The notes beneath the pieces were generated by a model that was given only the letters and a program-made list of their open reading frames with translations, was not told where the DNA came from and made no database searches. From positions 1 to 17,640 of the forward strand of contig NZ_CALIIS010000236.1 of the NCBI RefSeq assembly GCF_938017705.1: a stretch of 17,640 nt of DNA. The letters run 5' to 3'. Origin of the DNA: an uncultured Campylobacter sp. (GTDB lineage Bacteria; Campylobacterota; Campylobacteria; Campylobacterales; Campylobacteraceae). Made by a program: the position numbers and the translations under genes. Positions 1 to 7,084 of this stretch are shown here, piece after piece (position 1 is the first letter of the stretch; every line of letters begins with the position of its first letter).

Positions 1-909
1 GTTAAAGCCGATCCAGCACATCTCCCAGTTGCCGAATAAATACTCGCGGATTTTAGCGAGCTTGCTGTCGTCATTGCTTAGCTTCTCGCCCAATCGCACC
101 TTTGTAACGGCCGCGGGATCGACCGGGATCCAGCCGTGGCCTTTTAGATAAAATTCCGCTCTGCAGTGCTGCGCGCCCGAAATTTCAAGCGCACCGCCGC
201 TTAAGGCGCCCATGACACCCATTTCAGGCGAAAATTTCTGCGCTACGCCCGTGCGGATGCCGTAAATAGCGCGAGCAGGAATGCCAGCTGCCCTGCAGAG
301 CGATACGAACACGCTATTAATATCGGCGCATTTGCCGCTTAGCTTGCCGCTGCTTAAAATCGCCGCTGCATCGCCGCTGCCGCATGCGATCACGCTATTA
401 TCGCGACTCATATTTTTTGCGACCCACTCGTAGATCGCGCGCGCCTTTTCCAGATCGCCTTTAAGCGAGCCGGTGATCTCGTCTGATTTTTGTTTTGCAG
501 CGCCTTCTACCGGAATTAGCTTTGAAGGCTTTAAAAACTCCTTGATCTCGGGGCTCAAGCGCTCATTTTCATTAAAGCTTACCTTGCTAAAATCGGTGTT
601 TCGCTCCAAAATTTCAATATCGAAGCTAAGCTCAAAATAATCATCCTCTTCGCCTACGACACCTTGCTCGCCGTATTTGCCAACGCCCGCTCTTGCCTCT
701 TTATCGGGTGCGAAGCGCGCGTAGTACGTGCTTATATGATCTCCGCAGATAGCAGACTCTTGCGCATTTGAGCGGGCATGATATTCGCCAAGCAACCTCT
801 GATATGGCTCTTGCAGCACTAACGGCAGCCAAAGCCGCACTTCTGCGCCACTACTTGAAATTTCGTGATTAAATCTTAGACTGAATTTTCTCGTTTTTGT
901 TTCTTGCAT
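1..909 (-). CDS. Transglutaminase-like domain protein (3' end beyond window)
   Basis: The reverse strand reads open for 303 codons from an ATG at 909 to the window edge, so the C-terminus is missing. An AAAGGAGC ribosome site lies just upstream of the ATG. The N-terminal half (residues 1 to about 150) resembles the beta-rich region that precedes the catalytic core in bacterial transglutaminase-like proteins. The core shows the Cys-His-Asp triad: Cys194 in GKCADINSVFVSLCR, followed by AAGIPAR; His248 in QHCRAEF; Asp264 in GWIPVDPA. This superfamily includes cysteine peptidases and cross-linking enzymes, and the substrate cannot be told from sequence. I see no signal peptide or membrane segment at this start, so it is probably cytoplasmic. 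It is divergent from cmoB across 107 bp. The family call is firm; the function is unknown. Confidence 0.85.
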   Translation of the reverse strand, partial: MQETKTRKFSLRFNHEISSSGAEVRLWLPLVLQEPYQRLLGEYHARSNAQESAICGDHISTYYARFAPDKEARAGVGKYGEQGVVGEEDDYFELSFDIEILERNTDFSKVSFNENERLSPEIKEFLKPSKLIPVEGAAKQKSDEITGSLKGDLEKARAIYEWVAKNMSRDNSVIACGSGDAAAILSSGKLSGKCADINSVFVSLCRAAGIPARAIYGIRTGVAQKFSPEMGVMGALSGGALEISGAQHCRAEFYLKGHGWIPVDPAAVTKVRLGEKLSNDDSKLAKIREYLFGNWEMCWIGFN

Positions 910-977
910 TTTTTGCTCCTTTGCTTGAATTGCAAGTCGATTTTATCTCTTTGCGCCTTAAAATGGATAAAATTTTA

Positions 978-986
978 TGTTAAAAT
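978..986 (+). promoter_or_regulatory. Candidate extended -10 promoter for cmoB
   Basis: TGT followed by TAAAAT matches an extended -10 (TGn plus a TATAAT-like box), which is the main promoter determinant in Campylobacter, where the -35 box is poorly conserved. It lies 31 bases before the cmoB ATG and would give a leader of about 24 nt. The surroundings are rich in TAAAAT-like words because AAATTT is so common here, so this is only a candidate. Confidence 0.35.
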
Positions 987-1016
987 GGCGCTAAATTTTG
1001 AAATTTTAGGATTAGA

Positions 1017-1910
1017 ATGGATCTGCAAAAAATCAGAGACGAGAACTTTAAAAAGCTGCAAAGCAGACAAAACCGCGAAATTTTAAGCGCGATCGAGGCG
1101 CTACAAATAGACGAGTGCGACTGCGACTGCGGCGACGTCGTGCGTGCAATCTTTAACGCAAGCGCGGAGCAAAGAGATGAAATTTTGCGCATAGCGCGGG
1201 CGCTAAAGCCGTGGCGCAAGGGGCCTTTCGCGCTGAATGATCTTTTTATCGACGCCGAGTGGCGAAGCTTCGTGAAATTTAACCTGCTGCGGCCGTTTTT
1301 AAATCTGAGCGGCAAAACCGTCGCCGACGTGGGCTGCAACAACGGCTACTATATGTTTCGCGCAAGCGAGCTAGCGCCTGCGCAGCTAGTGGGGTTTGAT
1401 CCGAGCGCGCTATTTTATCTGCAGTTTCGCTTCATCGGAAAATTCCTCCGCAGCGGCGCGAAATTCGAGCTTCTGGGCGTGGAGCATCTGCCCTTTTACG
1501 AGCACAAATTCGATACGATCTTCTGCCTCGGCGTCATCTACCATCGCAGCGACCCCGTAAAGATGCTAAAAGATCTGCGCGCCTCGCTAAATGCGGGCGG
1601 CGAGGTGTTTTTAGACACGATGTATATCGAAGGAGAAGGCGATTTCGCGCTGTGTCCGAAAAACAGCTACTCAAAAATTTCAAATATCTACTTCGTCCCG
1701 ACCGTCGGCGCGCTGCAGAATTGGTGCGAGCGGGCGAAATTCAGAGATTTTGAAATTTTGGCTCAAAAGCCCACGGATCCGAACGAACAGCGCAAAACGG
1801 AGTGGATCGACGGGCAGAGCTTGGAGAATTTCCTAGATCCGCACGACAGCTCGCGCACGATCGAGGGCTACCCCGCCCCGCGGCGTATCTACGTGCGGCT
1901 TCGAGCGTGA
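1017..1910 (+). CDS. cmoB: tRNA U34 carboxymethyltransferase CmoB
   Basis: The 297-residue protein is a class I SAM-type methyltransferase of the CmoB family. CmoB transfers a carboxymethyl group from carboxy-SAM to 5-hydroxyuridine at tRNA position 34, giving 5-carboxymethoxyuridine and broadening wobble decoding. The cofactor-binding motif VADVGCNNGYY covers residues 102-112. It is followed by GFDPSALFYLQF and by the family-typical stretches FDTIFCLGVIYHRSDP, LDTMYIEGEGD and FVPTVGALQNWCERA. The C-terminus ends in EGYPAPRRIYVRL, also typical. It is somewhat shorter than the roughly 320-residue E. coli protein, mostly at the N-terminus. The ribosome site is weak (TTTAGGATTAG). The gene that makes the cofactor, cmoA, is at 15769 in the same window. 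It stands alone rather than in an operon. Confidence 0.95.
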   Translation: MDLQKIRDENFKKLQSRQNREILSAIEALQIDECDCDCGDVVRAIFNASAEQRDEILRIARALKPWRKGPFALNDLFIDAEWRSFVKFNLLRPFLNLSGKTVADVGCNNGYYMFRASELAPAQLVGFDPSALFYLQFRFIGKFLRSGAKFELLGVEHLPFYEHKFDTIFCLGVIYHRSDPVKMLKDLRASLNAGGEVFLDTMYIEGEGDFALCPKNSYSKISNIYFVPTVGALQNWCERAKFRDFEILAQKPTDPNEQRKTEWIDGQSLENFLDPHDSSRTIEGYPAPRRIYVRLRA

Positions 1911-2372
1911 TCTGCGCCTTTAAAAACGCGTAAAATTTACTGAATTTATCGACTCGCGGGGAAAATTTTGCATTCGGCGGGATGTGAAATTTAGCTAAAT
2001 TTAGCGAGCTTGAGCCAGATTAGATCGCATTGTAGCGGCTGGGATCAGTACGGCGGCGCAAATTTTAATTTCGACTCGTGGATCACGTTTCGCGTCTTGC
2101 ACGCACGGCGCGAAATTTTACTAAATTTAATCAAGCGGCGATAGATTAAATTTTATCTGCGCATCGCACGCCAATGTACGTATACAGCAAACGGGGCGCA
2201 AAATTTAACGCCCATAGCCTCAAATAAAGCGGCAAATTTTGACGCCTGTAATGCGAGCAAAGCGGCATCAATTCCGGTGCCCACGAACAAAGCGGTATAA
2301 ATCTCAAACGCCGACCAGTTTCACGCCGCTTCGCCGCCTCTCGTACAGCGAGACGCAATTGAATTTAAACTA
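1911..2372. other. Gene-free, AAATTT-dense spacer between cmoB and the MBL hydrolase
   Basis: This 462-bp gap lies between convergent genes and holds no convincing coding region, tRNA or terminator. It contains ten AAATTT words (one per 46 bases), often in stretches such as GGCGCGAAATTTTACTAAAT. Copies of AAATTTAGCTAAATTTAGCG and similar near-repeats suggest expansion by duplication of short AT-core units. An antisense open frame at 2146-2358 is short, lacks a ribosome site and looks like chance. Confidence 0.6.
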
Positions 2373-2972
2373 TCAGCGCTCAAAAAGTTGCAAAAAATAT
2401 TTTAAATTTTGCTTCTCGGCCTGCAGGCTCGTATTCGGACCGTGTCCGGGATATAGCGTAAAATCGCCCTTTATCTGCAAAATTTTATACAAAGACTCTC
2501 TCATCTGCTCGCCGCTTGAAAAGGGAAAATCCCACCTGCCGATAGAGCCTTTAAATATGACGTCGCCGCTAAAGATCGCGCCGCCTGCTTCGATCATACA
2601 GCTGCCCGGCGTATGTCCGGCAAAAAGGCTAAATTTAACGTTAAAACCTGCTATTTCAAAGCTTTGTTCTTGCCCTTTTACGAGTACATCAGCTTCTATG
2701 GGCTCGGGCATCGTCTCAAAAGGATCCGCCCGCAGCATAAAGGCGTCTTCCTCGTGGATATAAATTTTAGCGCCCGCCCTTTGCAGCTTTGCGTCATCAT
2801 AAACGTGATCGAAATGCCCGTGCGTATTCAAAACCGCCGCGATCTTTCCCGTATTTTGCATCACCCAATCAAAGCTGCCCTGCCCCGGATCGATCACTAG
2901 ATCGCCCTGCTCGCCCTTTAGAATGTAGCAGTTCGTCGCGTATTCACCGAAAGCTTTTTTTAAAATTTGCAT
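2373..2972 (-). CDS. Metallo-beta-lactamase-fold hydrolase (glyoxalase II-like)
   Basis: The 199-residue single-domain protein carries the full metal site of the metallo-beta-lactamase fold: THGHFDH at 50-56 (His51, His53, Asp55, His56), GHTPGS with His120, FSGDVIF with Asp137, and YPGHG with His177. Small cytoplasmic members of this type are often annotated as hydroxyacylglutathione hydrolase-like. Many act on thioesters, but the true substrate is unknown and there is no glyoxalase I nearby. A strong ribosome site, AAAGGAGG, sits about 6 bases before the ATG. It is divergent from nadE across 95 bp, an arrangement I recall from C. jejuni too (Cj0809c next to nadE). The C-terminal helical substrate domain of true glyoxalase II is absent. 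Confidence 0.9.
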   Translation of the reverse strand: MQILKKAFGEYATNCYILKGEQGDLVIDPGQGSFDWVMQNTGKIAAVLNTHGHFDHVYDDAKLQRAGAKIYIHEEDAFMLRADPFETMPEPIEADVLVKGQEQSFEIAGFNVKFSLFAGHTPGSCMIEAGGAIFSGDVIFKGSIGRWDFPFSSGEQMRESLYKILQIKGDFTLYPGHGPNTSLQAEKQNLKYFLQLFER

Positions 2973-3024
2973 TTAAATCCTCCTTTTAAGCTTAAATTAA
3001 AGCCGTAATTTAGCCAAAAATAGT

Positions 3025-3030
3025 TAAAAT
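3025..3030 (+). promoter_or_regulatory. Candidate -10 box upstream of nadE
   Basis: TAAAAT in the context TAGTTAAAATTCG lies 38 bases before the nadE ATG, in the 95-bp region divergent from the hydrolase gene. It resembles the candidate cmoB box in the shared core GTTAAAAT. It would drive the long plus-strand run that begins with nadE. No clear -35 is seen, as is usual for Campylobacter. Weak evidence. Confidence 0.3.
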
Positions 3031-3067
3031 TCGCACAATTTAACGTAAAATTTTAAGGCTAAATACT

Positions 3068-3871
3068 ATGTTTTTGGACGATTTGCTGCCGCAACTGACC
3101 GATTTTTTATCGGAGAGACTCGATGAAACGGGCGCGGACGCCTTTGTAGTGGGTATCAGCGGCGGGCTTGACAGCGCCGTGGTTTCTGCGCTTTGTGCAC
3201 TTACTGAGATCCCTACTTACGGGCTTATCCTACCTAGTGCGGGTTCAAATTTAGAAAATATGGCAGACGGCATCTTTCACTGCGAATCCTTTAATATCCC
3301 CTACGAAATCCAAGAGATCGCGCCATTTGTAGAAAATTTTACCGCTTTAAATCCCGGTGTAAGCGCTCTTCGCATCGGAAATTTCGCCGCGCGCGTGAGA
3401 ATGAGCTTACTTTATGATTACAGCGCGCAAAAACGCGGAGTAGTTGTAGGCACGAGCAATCTTAGCGAGAGAATGCTCGGCTACGGCACGATCTACGGCG
3501 ATCTGGCCTACGCATTTAATCCGATCGGAGAAATTTTTAAAACCGATCTGTTTAAATTCGCAAAAATTTTATGCATAGACGATGCGATCATCAAAAAAGC
3601 CCCAAGCGCCGATCTATGGGAAAACCAAAGCGACGAACGTGAGCTTGGATACAGCTACGAGATCTTAGATAGCGTGCTAAGAGATATTTTTTCGCACGAA
3701 ACGCTGCGGACGAAATTTCGCTCAGGCGAGCAAATAACCGCAAACGATCTAAAATATCTGCAAAACTCGCGCCACAATCAAGAGCTGGTGAAATTTATCG
3801 TCCGTAGAATTCTTAAAAATAATTTTAAGCTTCGCGCGCCCGCGGTCGCCCGCATAGAGCCCGCACACTAA
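3068..3871 (+). CDS. nadE: NH3-dependent NAD+ synthetase
   Basis: The 267-residue enzyme amidates nicotinic acid adenine dinucleotide to NAD+ using ATP, the last step of NAD synthesis. The ATP-pyrophosphatase P-loop SGGLDSA is at 31-37. Other family blocks are GVVVGTSNLSERMLGYGT, NPIGEIFKTDLF and KAPSADLWENQSDE. There is no N-terminal nitrilase (glutaminase) domain, so ammonia rather than glutamine is the expected nitrogen donor. The short length agrees with that class. It opens the long plus-strand cluster and is followed 10 bp later by the DegT homologue. An AAGG sits 9-12 bases before the ATG. Confidence 0.95.
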   Translation: MFLDDLLPQLTDFLSERLDETGADAFVVGISGGLDSAVVSALCALTEIPTYGLILPSAGSNLENMADGIFHCESFNIPYEIQEIAPFVENFTALNPGVSALRIGNFAARVRMSLLYDYSAQKRGVVVGTSNLSERMLGYGTIYGDLAYAFNPIGEIFKTDLFKFAKILCIDDAIIKKAPSADLWENQSDERELGYSYEILDSVLRDIFSHETLRTKFRSGEQITANDLKYLQNSRHNQELVKFIVRRILKNNFKLRAPAVARIEPAH

Positions 3872-3881
3872 GGAGAGATTT

Positions 3882-5018
3882 ATGAAAGAGATACCGTTTT
3901 ATAAGGCTCAAATCGATAAAAAAGAGGAAGACTTAATTAAAAGCGCCCTCTACAACAGCGATATAAGATATAGCGAAATTTTTGAAGAGGATATTTGTAA
4001 ATATTTCGGCGTAAAGCACGCCGTATCTACCACGAGCGGCACGACGGCGCTACATCTGGCGCTTTGCGCGATGGATATTAAGCGTGGAGATAAAATTTTA
4101 TGCTCCGTAAATTCCTTCCCTAACGTTGCCGAAGTGATCCGCCACTTCGACGCAGAGCCCGTTTTCGTAGATATCGATCCGATAAGCTTTAACATCACGA
4201 GCGAAAGCCTTGCCCGTACGATAGATCAGAACCGCCACAAGAAACTAAAATGCGCTTTCATCTCGCACATCGCGGGGCTTGCTGCGGATATAGACGCCAT
4301 CAGCGAGGTCGCCAAAAGCGAAAATATCATCCTTATAGACGATGCGTGCCGCGCTATGGGCGCTACCTATAAAGGCGCAAAAATCGGAGCGCTTAAAAGC
4401 TCGCTCATATCGTGCTTTCAGATCAATCCTCAAGCGCAAGATGCGATCTCTACGGCAGGCTTTTTCGTTACGAACGACGATGAGATCGCAAGCGCCGCGC
4501 AAATTTTAAGAAACGGCGGCATCGTGGGAGACGCCTTTTACAAAGACGGCAATATGTCCTTTACCTACGACGTCGATCGCATCGGTCAAAAATACGATCT
4601 TAACGCCATAAATTCCGCCTACGCGATCGCCCAGTTTGAAAAAACCGACGCTTTTATAAAGCGCCGTAAGCAGATCGCCGCAGCCTACCGCGAACAGCTC
4701 GCAAACTGCCCGCACGTAACGCTTCCAAGCGACAGCGAGGAGCATATCTATACTCAATTCATCGTAAAGATCGACAAAAACCGCGACGATTTTGCCAAAG
4801 CGCTGATCTCGCGCGGAGTGAGCGTTTCGCTGCACTACGTGCCGGTGCATCTGCTAAACTACTACAAAAGCAAATATAATTACAAGGTCAATGATTTCCC
4901 GAATGCGCTTAAAAACTATCAGCAAATTTTATCCCTGCCGATCTATACGGCGCTTAGCGACGACGATGTGAGCTACATCTGCGAGCAGATCAAAGAGATA
5001 GCGCAAAATCGTGTTTAA
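3882..5018 (+). CDS. DegT/DnrJ/EryC1/StrS-family protein lacking the PLP lysine
   Basis: The 378-residue protein has the whole fold-type I layout of sugar aminotransferases: substrate loop and STTSGTTALHLAL at 49-61, VFVDIDPISFNI at 94-105, the PLP-ring aspartate region LIDDACRAMGATYKG at 151-165, and a C-terminal domain with SLPIYTALSDDD. In active relatives such as PseC and ArnB the internal-aldimine lysine sits in a segment like FHPVKPITTIEGG. Here the matching stretch is CFQINPQAQDAISTAGFFVT (178-197). With Pro183 aligned, Ala185 occupies the lysine position, and no Lys or His lies within it. The protein may therefore be a non-transaminating homologue, or may act without a Schiff base. 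It has a strong ribosome site (AAGGAGAG) 10 bp after nadE and overlaps lpxK by 8 bases, suggesting a cell-surface or housekeeping role in the same operon. Family firm; activity doubtful. Confidence 0.88.
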   Translation: MKEIPFYKAQIDKKEEDLIKSALYNSDIRYSEIFEEDICKYFGVKHAVSTTSGTTALHLALCAMDIKRGDKILCSVNSFPNVAEVIRHFDAEPVFVDIDPISFNITSESLARTIDQNRHKKLKCAFISHIAGLAADIDAISEVAKSENIILIDDACRAMGATYKGAKIGALKSSLISCFQINPQAQDAISTAGFFVTNDDEIASAAQILRNGGIVGDAFYKDGNMSFTYDVDRIGQKYDLNAINSAYAIAQFEKTDAFIKRRKQIAAAYREQLANCPHVTLPSDSEEHIYTQFIVKIDKNRDDFAKALISRGVSVSLHYVPVHLLNYYKSKYNYKVNDFPNALKNYQQILSLPIYTALSDDDVSYICEQIKEIAQNRV

Positions 5019-6087
5019 ACTCCTAATCGAGCGAAACCTATACGATCCGAGCCCCGCGTGGTTTGCGCTAGGGGTGATTTTAGCACCGTTATCGCTACTT
5101 TATACGCTGATCGTCTGTCTAAAAAGACTCTTTGCTAAGCCGCAAAAACTTAAAATTCCAATAATCAGCGTCGGAAATTTAACCCTCGGCGGAAGCGGCA
5201 AAACCCCGCTAGTGCGGGCGCTTTTTAAAGAATTTAACGGGGGGTTCAAAACCTGCATCATCCTTCGCGGATACGGGCGCAAAAGCAGAGGCTTGCTCGA
5301 AGTAGCGCTCGGCGGACGGGTACTTTGCGACGTGCGGCAAAGCGGCGATGAGGCGATGGAATACGCGCTGTTTTTACGCGGCGCGAACGTGATCGTCAGC
5401 GAAGATCGCGCCGCAGGGATCTTGCGCGCGCAAACTCTCGGCTTTGAGCTCGTTATCTTGGACGACGGATTTTCTAAATTTAATATATCTAAATTTGATA
5501 TCTTGCTGCGCCCGCAAAGCGCGCCGAAGCTGCCCTTTTGCCTGCCCTTCGCCGCATATCGCTACCCGCCGTTTTTTTATAAATTTGCAGATTTCATACC
5601 CGCGCCGAGCGATATTTCGCAGGAGCTTAAAATCATTTCGGCGGCGGATCTGCAAAGCAAGCTAAACGGCACGGATGAAATTTCAAATCCTGCGGATGGA
5701 ATTTCGGATTTAAATTTAAATCGCGCGGCAGATGAAATTTCAAATTTAAACCCCGCCGCGGATAAAATTTTAAATTCTAAAGAGGCTGGTTTTGAAAAAT
5801 CCCGCACGATCTTAATCAGCGCTATCGCCAAGCCTTGGCGCTTGCAAGAGTTTTTGCCGCTCGCAAAAGCCCACGCATTTTTCCCCGATCATTATGATTT
5901 TAAAAAAGAGCAGATTTTAGAGCTGTTAAGGCGCGAGGATGCGGAGCATATCCTATGCACGGCGAAAGATTACGTGAAATTAAGGGATTTGGGCGCGGAA
6001 ATTTCGGTGATTTTGCTAAATTTAAAGCTAAGCGAAAACTTTATCCGCAAAATTCAAAACTACATAAACCAAGCTATGATAAAATAA
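5011..6087 (+). CDS. lpxK: Tetraacyldisaccharide 4'-kinase (lipid A)
   Basis: LpxK phosphorylates the 4' position of the lipid A disaccharide at the inner membrane. The N-terminus has a hydrophobic anchor at about residues 16-36, followed by the P-loop ISVGNLTLGGSGKTP (52-66). Further family blocks are RGYGRKSRG, SGDEAMEYAL, ILDDGFSK and, near the C-terminus, ISAIAKPWRLQEFLP, FPDHYDF and CTAKDYVKL. At 358 residues it is longer than the 300-odd usual in Campylobacter. The excess lies in a low-complexity segment at about residues 220-262 (repeats around DEIS/ADGIS/ADKIL) just before the C-terminal block. The start is a GTG inside the end of the preceding gene (8-base overlap), which points to translational coupling. 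argB follows 18 bases after the stop. Confidence 0.93.
   Translation: MFKLLIERNLYDPSPAWFALGVILAPLSLLYTLIVCLKRLFAKPQKLKIPIISVGNLTLGGSGKTPLVRALFKEFNGGFKTCIILRGYGRKSRGLLEVALGGRVLCDVRQSGDEAMEYALFLRGANVIVSEDRAAGILRAQTLGFELVILDDGFSKFNISKFDILLRPQSAPKLPFCLPFAAYRYPPFFYKFADFIPAPSDISQELKIISAADLQSKLNGTDEISNPADGISDLNLNRAADEISNLNPAADKILNSKEAGFEKSRTILISAIAKPWRLQEFLPLAKAHAFFPDHYDFKKEQILELLRREDAEHILCTAKDYVKLRDLGAEISVILLNLKLSENFIRKIQNYINQAMIK
5671..5787 (+). repeat. In-frame AAATTT-cored repeat insert in lpxK
   Basis: Four imperfect copies encode TDEISN, ADGISD, ADEISN and ADKILN, separated by Asn/Leu/Pro/Ala-rich linkers. At DNA level each carries GATGAAATTTC or a variant (GGATGGAATTTC, GGATAAAATTTTA). There are five AAATTT, one GAATTT and one AAATTC in about 117 bp. 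The insert keeps the lpxK frame and lies between conserved blocks, so it probably forms a surface loop. Confidence 0.75.
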
Positions 6088-6105
6088 GGTTTTTAAAGGA
6101 ATTTT

Positions 6106-6963
6106 ATGATAAAAAAGAGCAAAACCGCCGAAGTAATCATCTCCGCGCTGCCCTATATCCGTAAATTTAGAGATAAAATTTTCGTCGTTAAATACGGCGG
6201 CGCGGCGCAAACCGACGATACGCTCAAGCTTGATTTTGCCCGCGACATCGTGCTTTTGCATATGGTCGGCATCAAGATCATCGTCGTGCACGGCGGCGGC
6301 AAAAAGATCAATCAGACCCTGGATAAGATCGGCGTGCAGAGCGAGTTTAAGGACGGTCTTCGCGTAACGAATAAAGACGCGATCGAAATTACCGAGATGG
6401 TGCTAAGCGGCGCGGTGAATAAAGAGATCACGGCGCTTTTGAATCAAAACGGCGCGCCCGCGATCGGCATCAGCGGCAAGGACGGCGGGCTTTTAAGGGC
6501 AAAATTCCTCGATGAGAAAAAATACGGCTTCGTAGGCGAGATCACCGAGGTAAACACCAAGCTGATAAACGACCTGCTGCAAAAGGACTATCTGCCGGTA
6601 ATCGCCCCGCTTGCGGGCGGCGAGACGGACGAAAACGTGAGCTTTAATATCAACGCCGATCTCTGCGCCAGCAGGATCGCAGCCGCGCTAAAAGCGAGCA
6701 AGGCGATATTTTTAAGCGACATAGACGGCGTGCTTGATAAAGAGGGAAATTTAATCAGTAAGCTTGATGCCGCGCTCATTTCGAAGCTTAAAAAGGATGG
6801 CACGATCGCAGGCGGTATGATCCCCAAAGTCGATGCGTGCCTGCAGTGCGTGCGAAACGGCGCGAGTGCCGCGCATATCATCAACGGCAAAATTCCGCAC
6901 TCGATCCTGCTTGAGCTTTTCACGGACGGCGGCATAGGAAGTTTGATAAAGGAAGAAATTTAG
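6106..6963 (+). CDS. argB: Acetylglutamate kinase
   Basis: ArgB phosphorylates N-acetyl-L-glutamate, the second step of arginine synthesis. The 285-residue protein matches the family throughout: VVKYGGAA at 27-34, IIVVHGGGKKIN at 58-69, DGLRVTN, GISGKDGGLL, NINADLCASRIAAAL, FLSDIDGVL and GGMIPKVDACL near the C-terminus. An AAGGAATTTT ribosome site precedes the ATG, 18 bases after lpxK. As I recall the C. jejuni order, argB is not between lpxK and thrC there, so its presence here reflects local rearrangement. Downstream are 121 bp without a gene, with small GC-rich dyads (GCGGCAATGCCGC) but no T-run to make a clear terminator. Confidence 0.96.
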   Translation: MIKKSKTAEVIISALPYIRKFRDKIFVVKYGGAAQTDDTLKLDFARDIVLLHMVGIKIIVVHGGGKKINQTLDKIGVQSEFKDGLRVTNKDAIEITEMVLSGAVNKEITALLNQNGAPAIGISGKDGGLLRAKFLDEKKYGFVGEITEVNTKLINDLLQKDYLPVIAPLAGGETDENVSFNINADLCASRIAAALKASKAIFLSDIDGVLDKEGNLISKLDAALISKLKKDGTIAGGMIPKVDACLQCVRNGASAAHIINGKIPHSILLELFTDGGIGSLIKEEI

Positions 6964-7084
6964 GCGCGAGCGCAGAGGCGGCAGGCTTAAAGCGGCAATG
7001 CCGCAAGTCCGTGCAAAAAGTCTAAACGATCAAATTTAAAGCGCCTAGGCAGGCGTAAATTTTAAAATTTTAAAAAGGAAAAAG

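Noticed and set aside
6964..7084. Terminator between argB and thrC
   Set aside because: Small GC dyads are present but no T-run follows, and thrC has its own good ribosome site. Read-through cannot be judged.
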